Assembly: GCA_903882935.1 (NCBI GenBank)
Contig: CAIRZB010000006.1
Span: forward strand, 1 to 64,000
Direction of reading: 5' to 3'
DNA length: 64,000 bases
From: an uncultured Parafilimonas sp.
GTDB taxonomy: Bacteria; Bacteroidota; Bacteroidia; Chitinophagales; Chitinophagaceae
In this document: one piece after another, positions 16,434 through 25,196 of the stretch
How positions within the stretch are numbered: the stretch's first letter is position 1
Layout of the letters: every line of letters begins with the position of its first letter
The notes under the pieces: generated by a model
What the model saw: the letters and a program-made list of their open reading frames with translations, nothing else
The model's database searches: none
Told to the model about the DNA's origin: nothing
Program-made: the position numbers and the translations under genes

Positions 16434-16955
16434 ATGAATGTATTGGAACTTTTTAAAAAAATAACAGCCTTTGTTTTTGACGTGGACGGTGTGCTAACCG
16501 ATGGCAGCCTTATATTAATGCCCGGCGGTGCCATGGTTAGGAAAATGAATATAAAAGATGGCTATGCACTGCAGTTGGCCATTAAAAAAAATTACCGTGT
16601 GGTGGTAATATCCGGCGGCAATTCGCCAGAAACGGAAGAAAGGTTGCGAAAACTGGGGGTGGCAGATATATACATGCAATGCGAAAATAAGAAAGCCAGC
16701 CTTCAGCATGTGATGGCCCAATACTGTTTAAAACAAGAGGAAGTGCTTTTTATGGGTGACGACATACCCGACTATGAAGTAATGCAGCTGGCAGGGCTAC
16801 CCTGCTGCCCGGCTGACGCGGCTGTTGAAATTAAAGAGGTTTCAAAATACATATCCCCCATCAAAGGCGGGGAGGGCTGCGTTAGGGATGTTATAGAACG
16901 GGTGCTTAAACTGCGCGGTAACTGGGCAATTGATGCTTTAATAAAAGCACAATAA
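16434..16955 (+). CDS. kdsC: 3-deoxy-D-manno-octulosonate 8-phosphate phosphatase (HAD family, KdsC-like)
   Basis: The 173-residue protein is a capless HAD phosphatase. The nucleophile motif is FDVDGVLTDG (D16, D18), and it has VVISGGNSPETEERLRKLG, K in CENKKASL, and MGDDIPDYEVM. Length and motifs match KdsC, which removes phosphate from KDO-8-P in lipopolysaccharide core synthesis. It has GG...RDVIE near the C-terminus (SPIKGGEGCVRDVIERVL), the tail that folds over the active site in KdsC tetramers. It lies upstream of the UbiA and maf genes. No other KDO gene is nearby. Confidence 0.9.
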   Translation: MNVLELFKKITAFVFDVDGVLTDGSLILMPGGAMVRKMNIKDGYALQLAIKKNYRVVVISGGNSPETEERLRKLGVADIYMQCENKKASLQHVMAQYCLKQEEVLFMGDDIPDYEVMQLAGLPCCPADAAVEIKEVSKYISPIKGGEGCVRDVIERVLKLRGNWAIDALIKAQ

Positions 16956-17012
16956 TCAACTTGACATTTTAAACTTACTTTTACTTTATTAAACAATAAA
17001 ACCGACCTGTTT

Positions 17013-17948
17013 CTGAAACTTATCACAGCATTTATACGCTTGGTACGCTGGCCTAACCTGCTATTTATTGCGCTTACGCAGTTTTTGTTTGTGTACTGCA
17101 TCATAATGCCGGTTTACACCACCTACGCCATCAAGCCCGAAATTTATGGGTTTAATTTTGTGCTGCTTTGCCTGTCTTCCATATTTATCGCAGCAGCGGG
17201 GTACATCATAAACGATTATTTTGATTTGAATATTGACATGGTTAACAAACCCGACAAAATGGTGGTGGATAAAATTATACACCGCCGCTGGACGATTGCC
17301 TGGCACCAAATACTAAGCATCACCGGCATTGCCATCGGTTTCTATCTTGACTATCATAACAAGATCTTTCTTTTGGGGTTGTCACATATTGTTTGCGTAA
17401 CACTGCTGTTCATCTATTCAATATCACTAAAAAAGAAATTCCTTATCGGCAACATCATCATTTCATTGCTCACCGCGTGGGTTATATTGGTGGTAACATG
17501 GTGCGAAAATTATAATATCATCTACAGCACCAACAGCCTGGGCATTAATAAAATATTGCGCGAAACCTTTTTATTCGCGGGTTTTGCCTTTATTATTTCC
17601 CTTATTCGGGAAGTGGTAAAGGATATGGAGGACATTGAAGGCGACAGGCGTTACGGCTGTAAAACCATGCCCATTATTTGGGGCATAAATGCCACCAAGG
17701 TGTTTGTTGCCGTATGGCTAATAGTGTTGATTGCCGTGCTGGTTATAGCACAGGCATATGCGGTGCACCTGCATTGGTGGCTAAGCATAGGGTATTGCAC
17801 ACTGTTGATTATCATACCATTGCTGGTTATTTTCCGCAGGTTGTTTACAGCAAAAACTGCAGAAGATTTCCATTCGCTCAGTTCACTTATAAAACTGGTA
17901 ATGCTGACAGGTATCCTGTCAATGTTCTTTTTCAGGTATTACGCATAA
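17013..17948 (+). CDS. UbiA-family prenyltransferase (geranylgeranylglycerol-phosphate geranylgeranyltransferase-like)
   Basis: The protein has about 302-311 residues and eight or nine TM segments. The first prenyl-diphosphate motif is NDYFDLNIDMVNKPDK (NDxxDxxxD) and the second is DMEDIEGDRRYGCKTMP. Similarity and position between kdsC and maf fit the Bacteroidota proteins annotated as GGGP geranylgeranyltransferase; menaquinone-type enzymes are an alternative. The start is odd. No ATG precedes RWPNLLFIAL. A TTG at 17040 gives a shortened N-terminus, while the frame extends upstream through KLITAFIRLV, which family members normally have. I chose the CTG at 17013, but the true initiator is uncertain. 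Confidence 0.8.
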   Translation: MKLITAFIRLVRWPNLLFIALTQFLFVYCIIMPVYTTYAIKPEIYGFNFVLLCLSSIFIAAAGYIINDYFDLNIDMVNKPDKMVVDKIIHRRWTIAWHQILSITGIAIGFYLDYHNKIFLLGLSHIVCVTLLFIYSISLKKKFLIGNIIISLLTAWVILVVTWCENYNIIYSTNSLGINKILRETFLFAGFAFIISLIREVVKDMEDIEGDRRYGCKTMPIIWGINATKVFVAVWLIVLIAVLVIAQAYAVHLHWWLSIGYCTLLIIIPLLVIFRRLFTAKTAEDFHSLSSLIKLVMLTGILSMFFFRYYA

Positions 17949-18004
17949 TGCAGGCCATGTGTTGGCAACCAAGCCACCAACAAAAAAGTACAAGTTAATA
18001 TTAC

Positions 18005-18583
18005 ATGCAAAAAATTATACTGGCATCGCAATCACCCCGCAGAAAGCAGTTACTTGAATGGGCAGAAATACCTTTTGATGTGTTGGTAAAAAACACGGAT
18101 GAAAACTTCCCCAACACTATGGCCGTGGAAGAGGTGCCGGTGTACATTGCCCGCAACAAAGCACTTGCCATTGCAGATTTAATTAAAAATGACAGCGCTG
18201 CAACAAAACCCGTTATATTGGCTGCCGATACGGTGGTAGTGCTAGGCGACATGATAATTGGCAAACCAAAAGACCGTGAGGATGCAGTAAACATATTACT
18301 TGCGTTATCTGGCAAAACCCACCGTGTTATTACCGGGGTGGTGTTGCTACACACCACCGGGGAAACAGCATTTGCCGATATTACCGAGGTTAGCTTTAAC
18401 CCGCTAAGTAGGCAACAAATTGAATTTTACGTTGACAAATACCAGCCTTTTGACAAAGCAGGTGCCTACGCAATACAAGAATGGATTGGCGTAATTGGCA
18501 TTAAGCATATTAACGGCGATTTTTACAATGTTATGGGGTTGCCGGTTAACCGCGTAGTACAAGCATTGGCTGCAATGCAATAA
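18005..18583 (+). CDS. maf: Maf-family nucleoside triphosphate pyrophosphatase
   Basis: The 192-residue protein has the Maf signature ILASQSPRRKQLLEWAEIPF at its N-terminus, the catalytic AADTVVVLGD and IGKPKDREDA, and the late DKAGAYAIQ plus NVMGLP motifs. Maf proteins hydrolyse non-canonical or excess NTPs (dTTP/UTP type in the YhdE branch, which carries DKAGAY) to NMP and pyrophosphate. It follows the UbiA gene by 56 bp on the same strand. The ATG start is unambiguous. Confidence 0.92.
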   Translation: MQKIILASQSPRRKQLLEWAEIPFDVLVKNTDENFPNTMAVEEVPVYIARNKALAIADLIKNDSAATKPVILAADTVVVLGDMIIGKPKDREDAVNILLALSGKTHRVITGVVLLHTTGETAFADITEVSFNPLSRQQIEFYVDKYQPFDKAGAYAIQEWIGVIGIKHINGDFYNVMGLPVNRVVQALAAMQ

Positions 18584-18601
18584 AAATAATAATTTGTAAA
18601 C

Positions 18602-18643
18602 ATGCCAATTGGCATATACTGCACATAACCGGTGGTACATTTG
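18602..18643 (+). promoter_or_regulatory. 14-bp palindrome and -7 element upstream of the DinB gene
   Basis: ATGCCAATTGGCAT (18602-18615) is a perfect palindrome. TACATTTG at 18636-18643 fits the TAnnTTTG -7 box. The -7 position argues that translation starts at the GTG 18663 rather than at the TTG inside the palindrome. Confidence 0.4.
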
Positions 18644-18662
18644 GGTATTAAAACCAAACGCC

Positions 18663-19145
18663 GTGAATAAAGAAGATTTGTTTGTAAAAATGGTATTGCA
18701 CGCCTGGGATTTGAATAACAAAAGAGTTACAAAAACATTTGACGGGTTGAGCGATGAGCAGCTTTTTGCTGAAATAGCCCCGGGAAAAAACAGGGTTGTC
18801 TACTTGCTTGGCCATCTGGTAGCAGTACACGACATGATGTTGCCGTTGTTAGGGCTGGGTGAAAGGCATTACACGCAGCTTGATGAGGCCTTTGTTGATA
18901 ACCCTGACCGTGAAATTGCTGATTTACCCACGGTGGCCCAACTGCGTGCCCACTGGGTAAATATAAACGACATACTTGCCAAACAGTTTGCCAGCTTAAC
19001 GGCTGCCGATTGGCTTACAAGGCACAGCATGGTTTCGGAGGAAGATTTTGCCAAAGAGCCGCACCGCAACAAGCTAAGCATTATAATCAGCCGTACCAAC
19101 CATGCATCGTACCATTTAGGCCAAATAGTTTTGGTAAAAAACTAA
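18663..19145 (+). CDS. DinB-family metal-binding helical-bundle protein
   Basis: From GTG 18663 the product has about 160 residues, typical for DinB/YfiT-like four-helix bundles. A longer frame to a TTG at 18609 is open, but the -7 promoter element lies inside it. The metal-binding histidines are visible as LLGHLVAVHD (first H) and, near the C-terminus, NHASYHLGQI (third H). Family members include thiol S-transferases and DNA-damage-induced proteins; the reaction is unknown. It is followed by an intrinsic terminator. Confidence 0.8.
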   Translation: MNKEDLFVKMVLHAWDLNNKRVTKTFDGLSDEQLFAEIAPGKNRVVYLLGHLVAVHDMMLPLLGLGERHYTQLDEAFVDNPDREIADLPTVAQLRAHWVNINDILAKQFASLTAADWLTRHSMVSEEDFAKEPHRNKLSIIISRTNHASYHLGQIVLVKN

Positions 19146-19206
19146 TCTAGAGCGATTTACCAAGGACCAAAAAAATCCGTTACCACCAATATAAAATTTA
19201 CCAACT

Positions 19207-19238
19207 GGGCCTAACTATTTGTTTAGGCCCTATTTTTA
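19207..19238 (+). terminator. Intrinsic terminator after the DinB gene
   Basis: GGGCCTAA pairs with TTAGGCCC around an 8-nt loop, followed by a T-rich stretch (TATTTTTA). Confidence 0.75.
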
Positions 19239-19245
19239 CCCACCG

Positions 19246-19893
19246 CTACGCCAATGCCTCGTGTACAAACAATACCCTGTATAACTGCGCTAAAGCAGCA
19301 ATAATAAATATACCCCCCATAATAAGGTTAAGCACCTTGGTGCCAGCCTTCATTTTGGTAATAACCAAGTTACCGCCGTACATATAGGCTGCAAGCCCAG
19401 CTATAGTACCAAGCCCGCACCCTGCACTAAAAATATCAAACTCCAACGATGTTGGGTGCAACAGATGCAAGCTCATTAAATACGAACTCCAAATAAACCA
19501 AAAAGGTATCTGCGCCGGGTTTAGCCCACTCATTGTAACACCCAGTAAAAACCGGTCAATTTTATTGTTGAGCAACACTGGTTTTTTATCGCCCTGTTGC
19601 CTCAAAGCAACAATAATGGTTACAACACCCAACGTTAAAAACAGCACCACCGTTAGCCAATTGGCTATTTCAAAAAAAAGCCTATGCCCCATAATCCAAC
19701 CAACGCCAGATAATGTAAGCCTAACATACACCAGCTCAACAAGCGTAACACCAATGGCATATTTCCAAGCATTGGTAAAGCCTTCGGCAACCGTAATCTG
19801 CGTGGCAGTTATGCTCATGGTACCCAGCGGTAATTGGCCAAGAAAGCTTACCAGCCAACCCAAGCCTAAAACAATCAACAACGTCATGTACAT
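19246..19893 (-). CDS. LysE-family transporter
   Basis: The 215-residue protein has six predicted TM segments. It shows the LysE/RhtB features of a first TM ending in PLGTMSIT, an acidic or aromatic loop, and a central GLNPAQIPFW segment in TM4. These are exporters of amino acids or related small molecules. Two ATGs (19893 and 19887) are equally possible. It is monocistronic and convergent with the DinB gene. Confidence 0.8.
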   Translation of the reverse strand: MYMTLLIVLGLGWLVSFLGQLPLGTMSITATQITVAEGFTNAWKYAIGVTLVELVYVRLTLSGVGWIMGHRLFFEIANWLTVVLFLTLGVVTIIVALRQQGDKKPVLLNNKIDRFLLGVTMSGLNPAQIPFWFIWSSYLMSLHLLHPTSLEFDIFSAGCGLGTIAGLAAYMYGGNLVITKMKAGTKVLNLIMGGIFIIAALAQLYRVLFVHEALA

Positions 19894-20016
19894 TTTTTTA
19901 AAAAGTATCTAATGCAAGGCTCCGCCAGCCCACCGCCAAAAACACGCAAACTACAAACTGTGCAGTATAAACGCACAACTGTTTTTTGCCTTACATTTGA
20001 ACCAAATTGTTTGGCT

Positions 20017-20793
20017 ATGAAAGTTGCGGTAATGGCCGAAATGGCGGCAGGCGGAGAAAGCCCCGAAATACTTTTTTGGGTAGGGTGTGCGGGCAGTTTT
20101 GACCAGCGGGCACAAAAAATAACCAAGGCTTTCGCATACATACTGGATAAAACAGGCATAAAGTATGCCATTTTGGGAAAAGAAGAGGCATGCACCGGTG
20201 ACCCTGCGAGAAGGGCAGGCAACGAGTTCCTCTTCCAAATGATGGCTTACAACAATATTCAGGTGCTTAACAACTACGGCATAAAAAAAATTGTTACCGC
20301 CTGTCCCCACTGTTTTAATACCCTTAAAAACGAATACCCTGCGCTTGGCGGAAATTATGAAGTAATACACCACACCAGTTTTTTACAGCAGCTGATTGAC
20401 GAAGGCAAAATTGTATTAAAAGAAGGCGGCAGTTTTAAGGGAAAACGCATTACCTACCACGACAGTTGTTATTTGGGCCGTGCCAATAACATTTACGAGG
20501 CCCCCCGAAAAGTGCTGGAAATATTGGATGCGGAATTGGTGGAAATGAAACGCTGCCGCAGCAATGGCCTGTGTTGCGGTGCAGGCGGCGCACAAATGTT
20601 TAAGGAAGATGAACCCGGCACCAAACGCATTAACATTGAGCGCACAGATGAGGCACTTGCAATACAGCCCAATATAATTGCATCTGCCTGCCCGTTTTGC
20701 AATACCATGCTTACAGACGGCGTAAAAAACCGGGAGAAAGAAACCGACGTACAAGTGCTGGATGTGGCAGAGCTGATTGCGGCAAGTATGTAA
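20017..20793 (+). CDS. CCG-domain Fe-S protein (HdrB/LutA-like)
   Basis: From the ATG at 20017 it has 258 residues; this start fits the family better than an upstream in-frame ATG at 19912. Two cysteine-rich CCG blocks are seen: TACPHCFNTLKNEY...HHTSFL, and HDSCYLGRANN...RCRSNGLCCGAGGAQMF...ASACPFCNTML. These bind unusual Fe-S clusters in heterodisulfide-reductase B and lactate-oxidase LutA-type subunits. Its natural partner is probably the membrane Fe-S protein at 13913-15232, which is normally adjacent in related genomes but is separated by six genes here. Confidence 0.85.
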   Translation: MKVAVMAEMAAGGESPEILFWVGCAGSFDQRAQKITKAFAYILDKTGIKYAILGKEEACTGDPARRAGNEFLFQMMAYNNIQVLNNYGIKKIVTACPHCFNTLKNEYPALGGNYEVIHHTSFLQQLIDEGKIVLKEGGSFKGKRITYHDSCYLGRANNIYEAPRKVLEILDAELVEMKRCRSNGLCCGAGGAQMFKEDEPGTKRINIERTDEALAIQPNIIASACPFCNTMLTDGVKNREKETDVQVLDVAELIAASM

Positions 20794-21035
20794 TGGCCAA
20801 GAAAATAAAAAGGGCGAGTTTAAAATACTCCATGGCAAAAACCGACCACGGCCCACTTTAAAAACTATCCCGGTCCGGCATTTTAATAGTACTTTCTAGT
20901 AGGTTTTAAATAGGAATGCACCAAAACCTGCTTTTGTAGCAATACAGCATGACGATTTTTTATTGGGTAAAACGCAATGACCAAAATCAACCTTGACTGA
21001 AAATTAATTTGCCGCCACTGCCCTACCTTTGTGCC

Positions 21036-21551
21036 ATGAACTTAGATTTTACAGAACACATACCAGCAGATTTTCACCCATCGTCAAGGGTTTGGATATA
21101 CCAAAGCAGCAGGCTTTTTACCATCAGCGAGGCTTTAAACATTGAGCCTTTGCTAAACCAGTTTGCCGCCAGTTGGCAAAGCCATGGCATGCCTGTAAAA
21201 GGGTACGCGAATTTATTATTTGGCCAGTTTATTATTTTAATGGCAGACGAGACCTCCGCAGGCGTTAGCGGTTGCAGTACAGACAGCTCGGTTAGGTTAA
21301 TAAAGCAAATAGAAGAAATGTGCAAGGTTGACCTGTTCAACAGGCAGATGCTGGCCTTTTACGTGAAAGAAAAAATACAGTTGCTACCCTTGGGCCAATT
21401 GAACTATGCGCTGGAAAACGGCTTTATAACGCCGGAAACATTGTATTTTAACAACCTTGCGGCCACTAAGCAAGACCTACTTGGCAACTGGATAATACCG
21501 GTTAACAAAAGTTGGCTGGCTAAAAAAATAAAGGCTACACAACCGGCGTAA
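21036..21551 (+). CDS. Conserved Bacteroidota protein of unknown function
   Basis: The 171-residue protein starts at ATG 21036. A TAnnTTTG-like TACCTTTG lies at 21024-21031, only five bases upstream, which would imply an almost leaderless message if real. I recognise the sequence type (DFTEHIPADFHPSSRVWIYQ) as a conserved family sometimes labelled ABC transporter ATPase. I see no Walker A, Walker B or signature motif, so that label is not supported. It follows the CCG Fe-S gene, as I recall for related genomes. No membrane segment is present. Confidence 0.6.
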   Translation: MNLDFTEHIPADFHPSSRVWIYQSSRLFTISEALNIEPLLNQFAASWQSHGMPVKGYANLLFGQFIILMADETSAGVSGCSTDSSVRLIKQIEEMCKVDLFNRQMLAFYVKEKIQLLPLGQLNYALENGFITPETLYFNNLAATKQDLLGNWIIPVNKSWLAKKIKATQPA

Positions 21552-21758
21552 GATTAAGGCCGCCGGGTAGGGTAACCCGTTGTACTTCCGCACCCATCTG
21601 GCTGTAATGCGCTTGTTCTCTAGCAACAGTGAAAATAGTTGGCGTATTATTTACGGGTATATTAACACTACCCTTCGTACTGGTATCGGTTATCAGCTAA
21701 CCATTGGCAAGTGCATTGTTGTTAAGGCACTTGCTTACCCGCATTAAGAATAGTGCAA

Positions 21759-23072
21759 TCAGCGTGGGCTCGTGCCTTCTGTTATGGGCTTGCCGGGTGG
21801 CTTTATTTTCATTTTGGGTGCGTACCAAAATAAAAACACACCTGCCAACACCAAGAAGCTAGAAATAAGTTCGGCCTGCGTTGGATGCAGCCCAAAAATG
21901 GAATATTTAGTGTTCACCCGTATTTTTTCAATCAAAAAACGCTCCAAGCCATTAAAAATAAGGTACACGGCAAATAGCCTCCCAGGTATTTTTATCTTTT
22001 TACGTATTGACCATAAAAAGGCAAATATCAACAAAGCCATTACAATCTCGTACAATGGGGTAGGGAAAACAGGTAACGGCAGGTGGTTGCAATAGTCATC
22101 AAAATTGCAGTTCTCTGTATGTATGCCCATTTTGTTTACGTTGTGGGGGTAGCTGTATGCAAACAGCCAGTCAGGCAAACCGCCAAAAGCTTTTAGTGCC
22201 TTATGCTCCGGCGGAAAACTTTGGCCTGTTTCAAGGTACATGTTACCGTACATACCCAAAGCTGTGTCTAGCTTTTGGGGTGTTACATTCGTAGCCAAGG
22301 CGCCGCTCGGGTACGATAGGTAGGCACTGTTAATAATCCCCCAATCGCCATCACCAGAAACCTGGCAGCCGATGCGGCCCAAGCCATATGCCAGCATTAA
22401 TGAGGGTGCCGAGGCATCGCAAATATTAATAAAGCTAATCTTCTGTTTGTTATAATAATACCACAAAGCAAGTGTAGCAACAATAAGGCCGCCATAAAAA
22501 GTAAGTCCGCTGGCTGAAAAAAGGTTGCCAATGGGGTCTTGTATAAACCTGTCCCAATTCTCTAGGTTATCAAATATTTTAGCACCAGCAAAACCGGCGA
22601 TGGCTGCAATAATGGTCATATCCCCCACCCTATCGCTGGGCCAAATCCTAATTGTTCTTTCCTCCGGCTTGGCCAGCTTTACTTTATTTTTTTCCCACCA
22701 TTTAAGCCCGGTAAAAAACAAACCCACTAATACACCGGCAACAAAATGCCCGTTGGAGGAGAAGATAAACTTTTGCGGGTCAACAAGCGCATCTTTCACC
22801 AAAAAAACGCCCAACAGCTTAAAGCCGATAATAAACCCGAGGATAAAATTAATGGCCAATTCCGGAAAATCGGCAGGCTTGCCAACAACCAACGTGGTTT
22901 CAGTATACGTGAATATTCCTGCGGCTTGCTTGCGCCGAAGCTCCCTCACCAACAGCCAAGCAGCCACCAAAAACGACATGGCCACAAAAAAACCGAAGGT
23001 GTTAACAATTTTTAAAAAGGGCAGGCTTATGCCAAACAAATCTTTAAAAAGGTAATATAAATTAGGATACAT
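21759..23072 (-). CDS. lgt: Prolipoprotein diacylglyceryl transferase
   Basis: The 437-residue integral membrane protein is longer than E. coli Lgt (about 290) because of extra loops and TM material typical of Bacteroidota. Conserved Lgt blocks: DRVGDMTIIAAIAGFAGAKI, SGLTFYGGLI (Y where E. coli has the HGG histidine), LAYGLGRIGCQVSGDGDWG (the phosphatidylglycerol-binding arginine region), PTPLYEIVMALLIF, and GLERFLIEKIR...TQAELIS. It transfers diacylglycerol to the lipobox cysteine of prolipoproteins. It is monocistronic. Confidence 0.92.
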   Translation of the reverse strand: MYPNLYYLFKDLFGISLPFLKIVNTFGFFVAMSFLVAAWLLVRELRRKQAAGIFTYTETTLVVGKPADFPELAINFILGFIIGFKLLGVFLVKDALVDPQKFIFSSNGHFVAGVLVGLFFTGLKWWEKNKVKLAKPEERTIRIWPSDRVGDMTIIAAIAGFAGAKIFDNLENWDRFIQDPIGNLFSASGLTFYGGLIVATLALWYYYNKQKISFINICDASAPSLMLAYGLGRIGCQVSGDGDWGIINSAYLSYPSGALATNVTPQKLDTALGMYGNMYLETGQSFPPEHKALKAFGGLPDWLFAYSYPHNVNKMGIHTENCNFDDYCNHLPLPVFPTPLYEIVMALLIFAFLWSIRKKIKIPGRLFAVYLIFNGLERFLIEKIRVNTKYSIFGLHPTQAELISSFLVLAGVFLFWYAPKMKIKPPGKPITEGTSPR

Positions 23073-23215
23073 CGAAATATTTGTTGTGGTGCAATGTTAG
23101 GTAAAATGTTGCACATAGGGTAATGTAAATGGTGGGTGGTGCCTGCGGCAACTACTTATCTGATGCTGGCATACCCTATAAAGCGTTCATTTTCGGCCAA
23201 AATAAACCTCGCATG

Positions 23216-24034
23216 CTATTTATTGTGGTAATCAACTGCTTTTTTAACACTGCCGTGCTGCAGCAACAGCTGTTTAGCCACTTCGTAATCTGCCATTTGC
23301 AGTTGCTCCATCACCATTTGTGTGCCGCGCTGCACCAACTTTTCGTTACTAAGTTGCATGTTCACCATCCGGTTATCCTCCACCCTGCCAAGTTGTATCA
23401 TGGCAGCAGTAGAAACCATGTTCAACACCATTTTTTGTGCGGTTCCGCTTTTCATACGGGTGCTGCCGGTTACAAACTCAGGCCCTACCGGCACCTCCAC
23501 AGCATAATCAGCAACCTTTGACAAGGGGCTGCCTGCATTACATGCAATGCTACCCGTTGCAATAGTGTGCTGCCTGCATTGCTGCAAAGCATGCATCACA
23601 TACGGCGTGGTACCGCTGGCGGCAATACCTATCACAAAGTCTCTATCCGTCACGGCACATGCTTGTAAATCAGCCCACCCTTGCAAAACGCTGTCTTCTG
23701 CCTTTTCTACGGCACCGGTAACTGCTGCTTCGCCGCCTGCAATAATGCCTTGCACAAGCCCATATGGCACGCCAAAAGTTGGCGGGCATTCGCTGGCATC
23801 CAATATGCCCAGCCGCCCGCTGGTACCGGCACCTAAATAAAACAGCCTGCCACCTGCCAGCATCTTGTCGCTTACAGCCTCTATCAATGCAGCTATTTGT
23901 GGTAAAGCCTTTTCCACGGCAAAGGCCACCGTTTTATCCTCATTGTTAATAGCAGTAACAATTTCCGCCACGCTCATTTTTTCCAAATGCCGGTAGTGCG
24001 AGGGCTGCTCCGTAGTTCTAATAAATCCGCTCAT
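23216..24034 (-). CDS. murQ: N-acetylmuramic acid 6-phosphate etherase
   Basis: The 272-residue protein has the SIS fold with the MurQ motifs YLGAGTSGRLGILDASECPPTFG (catalytic Glu at about residue 82), IGIAASGTTPYV, GPEFVTGSTRMKSGTAQKMVLN and the C-terminal NRMVNMQ. It cleaves MurNAc-6-P to GlcNAc-6-P and D-lactate during cell-wall recycling. An amino-sugar kinase gene lies 121 bp upstream on the same strand and could provide its substrate. Confidence 0.94.
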   Translation of the reverse strand: MSGFIRTTEQPSHYRHLEKMSVAEIVTAINNEDKTVAFAVEKALPQIAALIEAVSDKMLAGGRLFYLGAGTSGRLGILDASECPPTFGVPYGLVQGIIAGGEAAVTGAVEKAEDSVLQGWADLQACAVTDRDFVIGIAASGTTPYVMHALQQCRQHTIATGSIACNAGSPLSKVADYAVEVPVGPEFVTGSTRMKSGTAQKMVLNMVSTAAMIQLGRVEDNRMVNMQLSNEKLVQRGTQMVMEQLQMADYEVAKQLLLQHGSVKKAVDYHNK

Positions 24035-24155
24035 GGTATAATGGTCAATAATAATAAGTCAGTCGTTGAATCCTATCCAAAAAAATGCCATTGTTGTTTA
24101 CATTTCATTTTGGCTATCGGGCCAAGGCAATGCCTGTAATGGTTTCAACTAAACG

Positions 24156-25004
24156 CTATTCGGCACTTTTATGAAATTTTTCCAAACCATCCATTGGCTG
24201 TTTCAAAATGGCACCCAATTCCAATTCGTACGAACCGCAAATATCCTTCAACACATCCCTGAACCCGTAGGCCACGCTGCCCGCAAAACTGATGGGGTAT
24301 AACCAGCTTTCCCTGTATTTGTATAAGTGGTTAAAGAAAAAATCGTTAATCCCGTCCTCAATAATGTTTTCAATCATGTAATGCCCCCTGTTTTCGGCCA
24401 AAAACACGGTGAATGAGGCCAAGTAGCGGTTGGGCTGTGGGGCACGGTAAACGTTCTCCAGTATTTCGTGGTGGGTGGTTACAAATTTTGCATCAAACCT
24501 GGCACGCAGGTCCTCATCAAACGTGTTATACAAGTAGTGCTGCAGCACCTTTTTGCCCAAGTAAGCACCACTGCCTTCATCGCCCAACACATAGCCAAGC
24601 CCGGGGCTGTTTTTTATAATTTTTTTACCATTGTAAAAACACGAGTTTGAGCCGGTGCCAAGTATGCAGGCAACACCTTTTTCACTGCCGCAAAGTGCCC
24701 GTGCCGCGGCAAGCAAATCGGTATTGGCCTCAATGTCTGCGGTCGGAAAAACCTTTTTCAACGCAGCTTTAAGCAATTTTACATTGGCTACGTTACCCAA
24801 GCCAGTGCCATAATAATGCACTTCGTTTATGGTAGTTGTTGTAAGCTTTGGCAATAGCTCTGCAACCAATAAGCTTATAATTTGTTCCCTATTTAAAAAA
24901 TAGGGGCTTATGCCTGCAGTGAATATGGTTTTTGGCTTACCGCTGCCCAATACACGCCATTCACATTTGGTGGCACCGCAGTCTGCAATTAATTTAATAG
25001 GCAT
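24156..25004 (-). CDS. BadF/BadG-family N-acetylhexosamine kinase
   Basis: The 282-residue ASKHA-fold kinase has the phosphate-1 motif IADCGATKCEW, the central GTGSNSCFYNG, and GDEGSGAYLGK. This is the NagK/MurK-like group with BadF/BadG/BcrA/BcrD ATPase homology. Next to murQ, it most likely phosphorylates MurNAc and/or GlcNAc from recycled peptidoglycan, replacing a PTS (inference from context). The two genes are probably cotranscribed. Confidence 0.85.
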   Translation of the reverse strand: MPIKLIADCGATKCEWRVLGSGKPKTIFTAGISPYFLNREQIISLLVAELLPKLTTTTINEVHYYGTGLGNVANVKLLKAALKKVFPTADIEANTDLLAAARALCGSEKGVACILGTGSNSCFYNGKKIIKNSPGLGYVLGDEGSGAYLGKKVLQHYLYNTFDEDLRARFDAKFVTTHHEILENVYRAPQPNRYLASFTVFLAENRGHYMIENIIEDGINDFFFNHLYKYRESWLYPISFAGSVAYGFRDVLKDICGSYELELGAILKQPMDGLEKFHKSAE

Positions 25005-25196
25005 AATGTATAATTTTTACCATTCAGCAATTCATAACTGTCTCAATTCAACTTTAATGCAGATATTCGCGCCCTACCGGCCGCCCTGCTTTACCTGCCG
25101 CCCTTTGGCTTGGCTTGTACAACAGCAAGGTTAGTTTTTTCAGGCACAGTAGGGTAAATACCTTTTTGATTACTTATACAAAGAAGCAACTTTTTT

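Noticed and set aside
21036-21551. Annotation as ABC transporter ATPase
   Set aside because: No Walker A, Walker B or signature motif is present; the label known for this family is not supported by the sequence.
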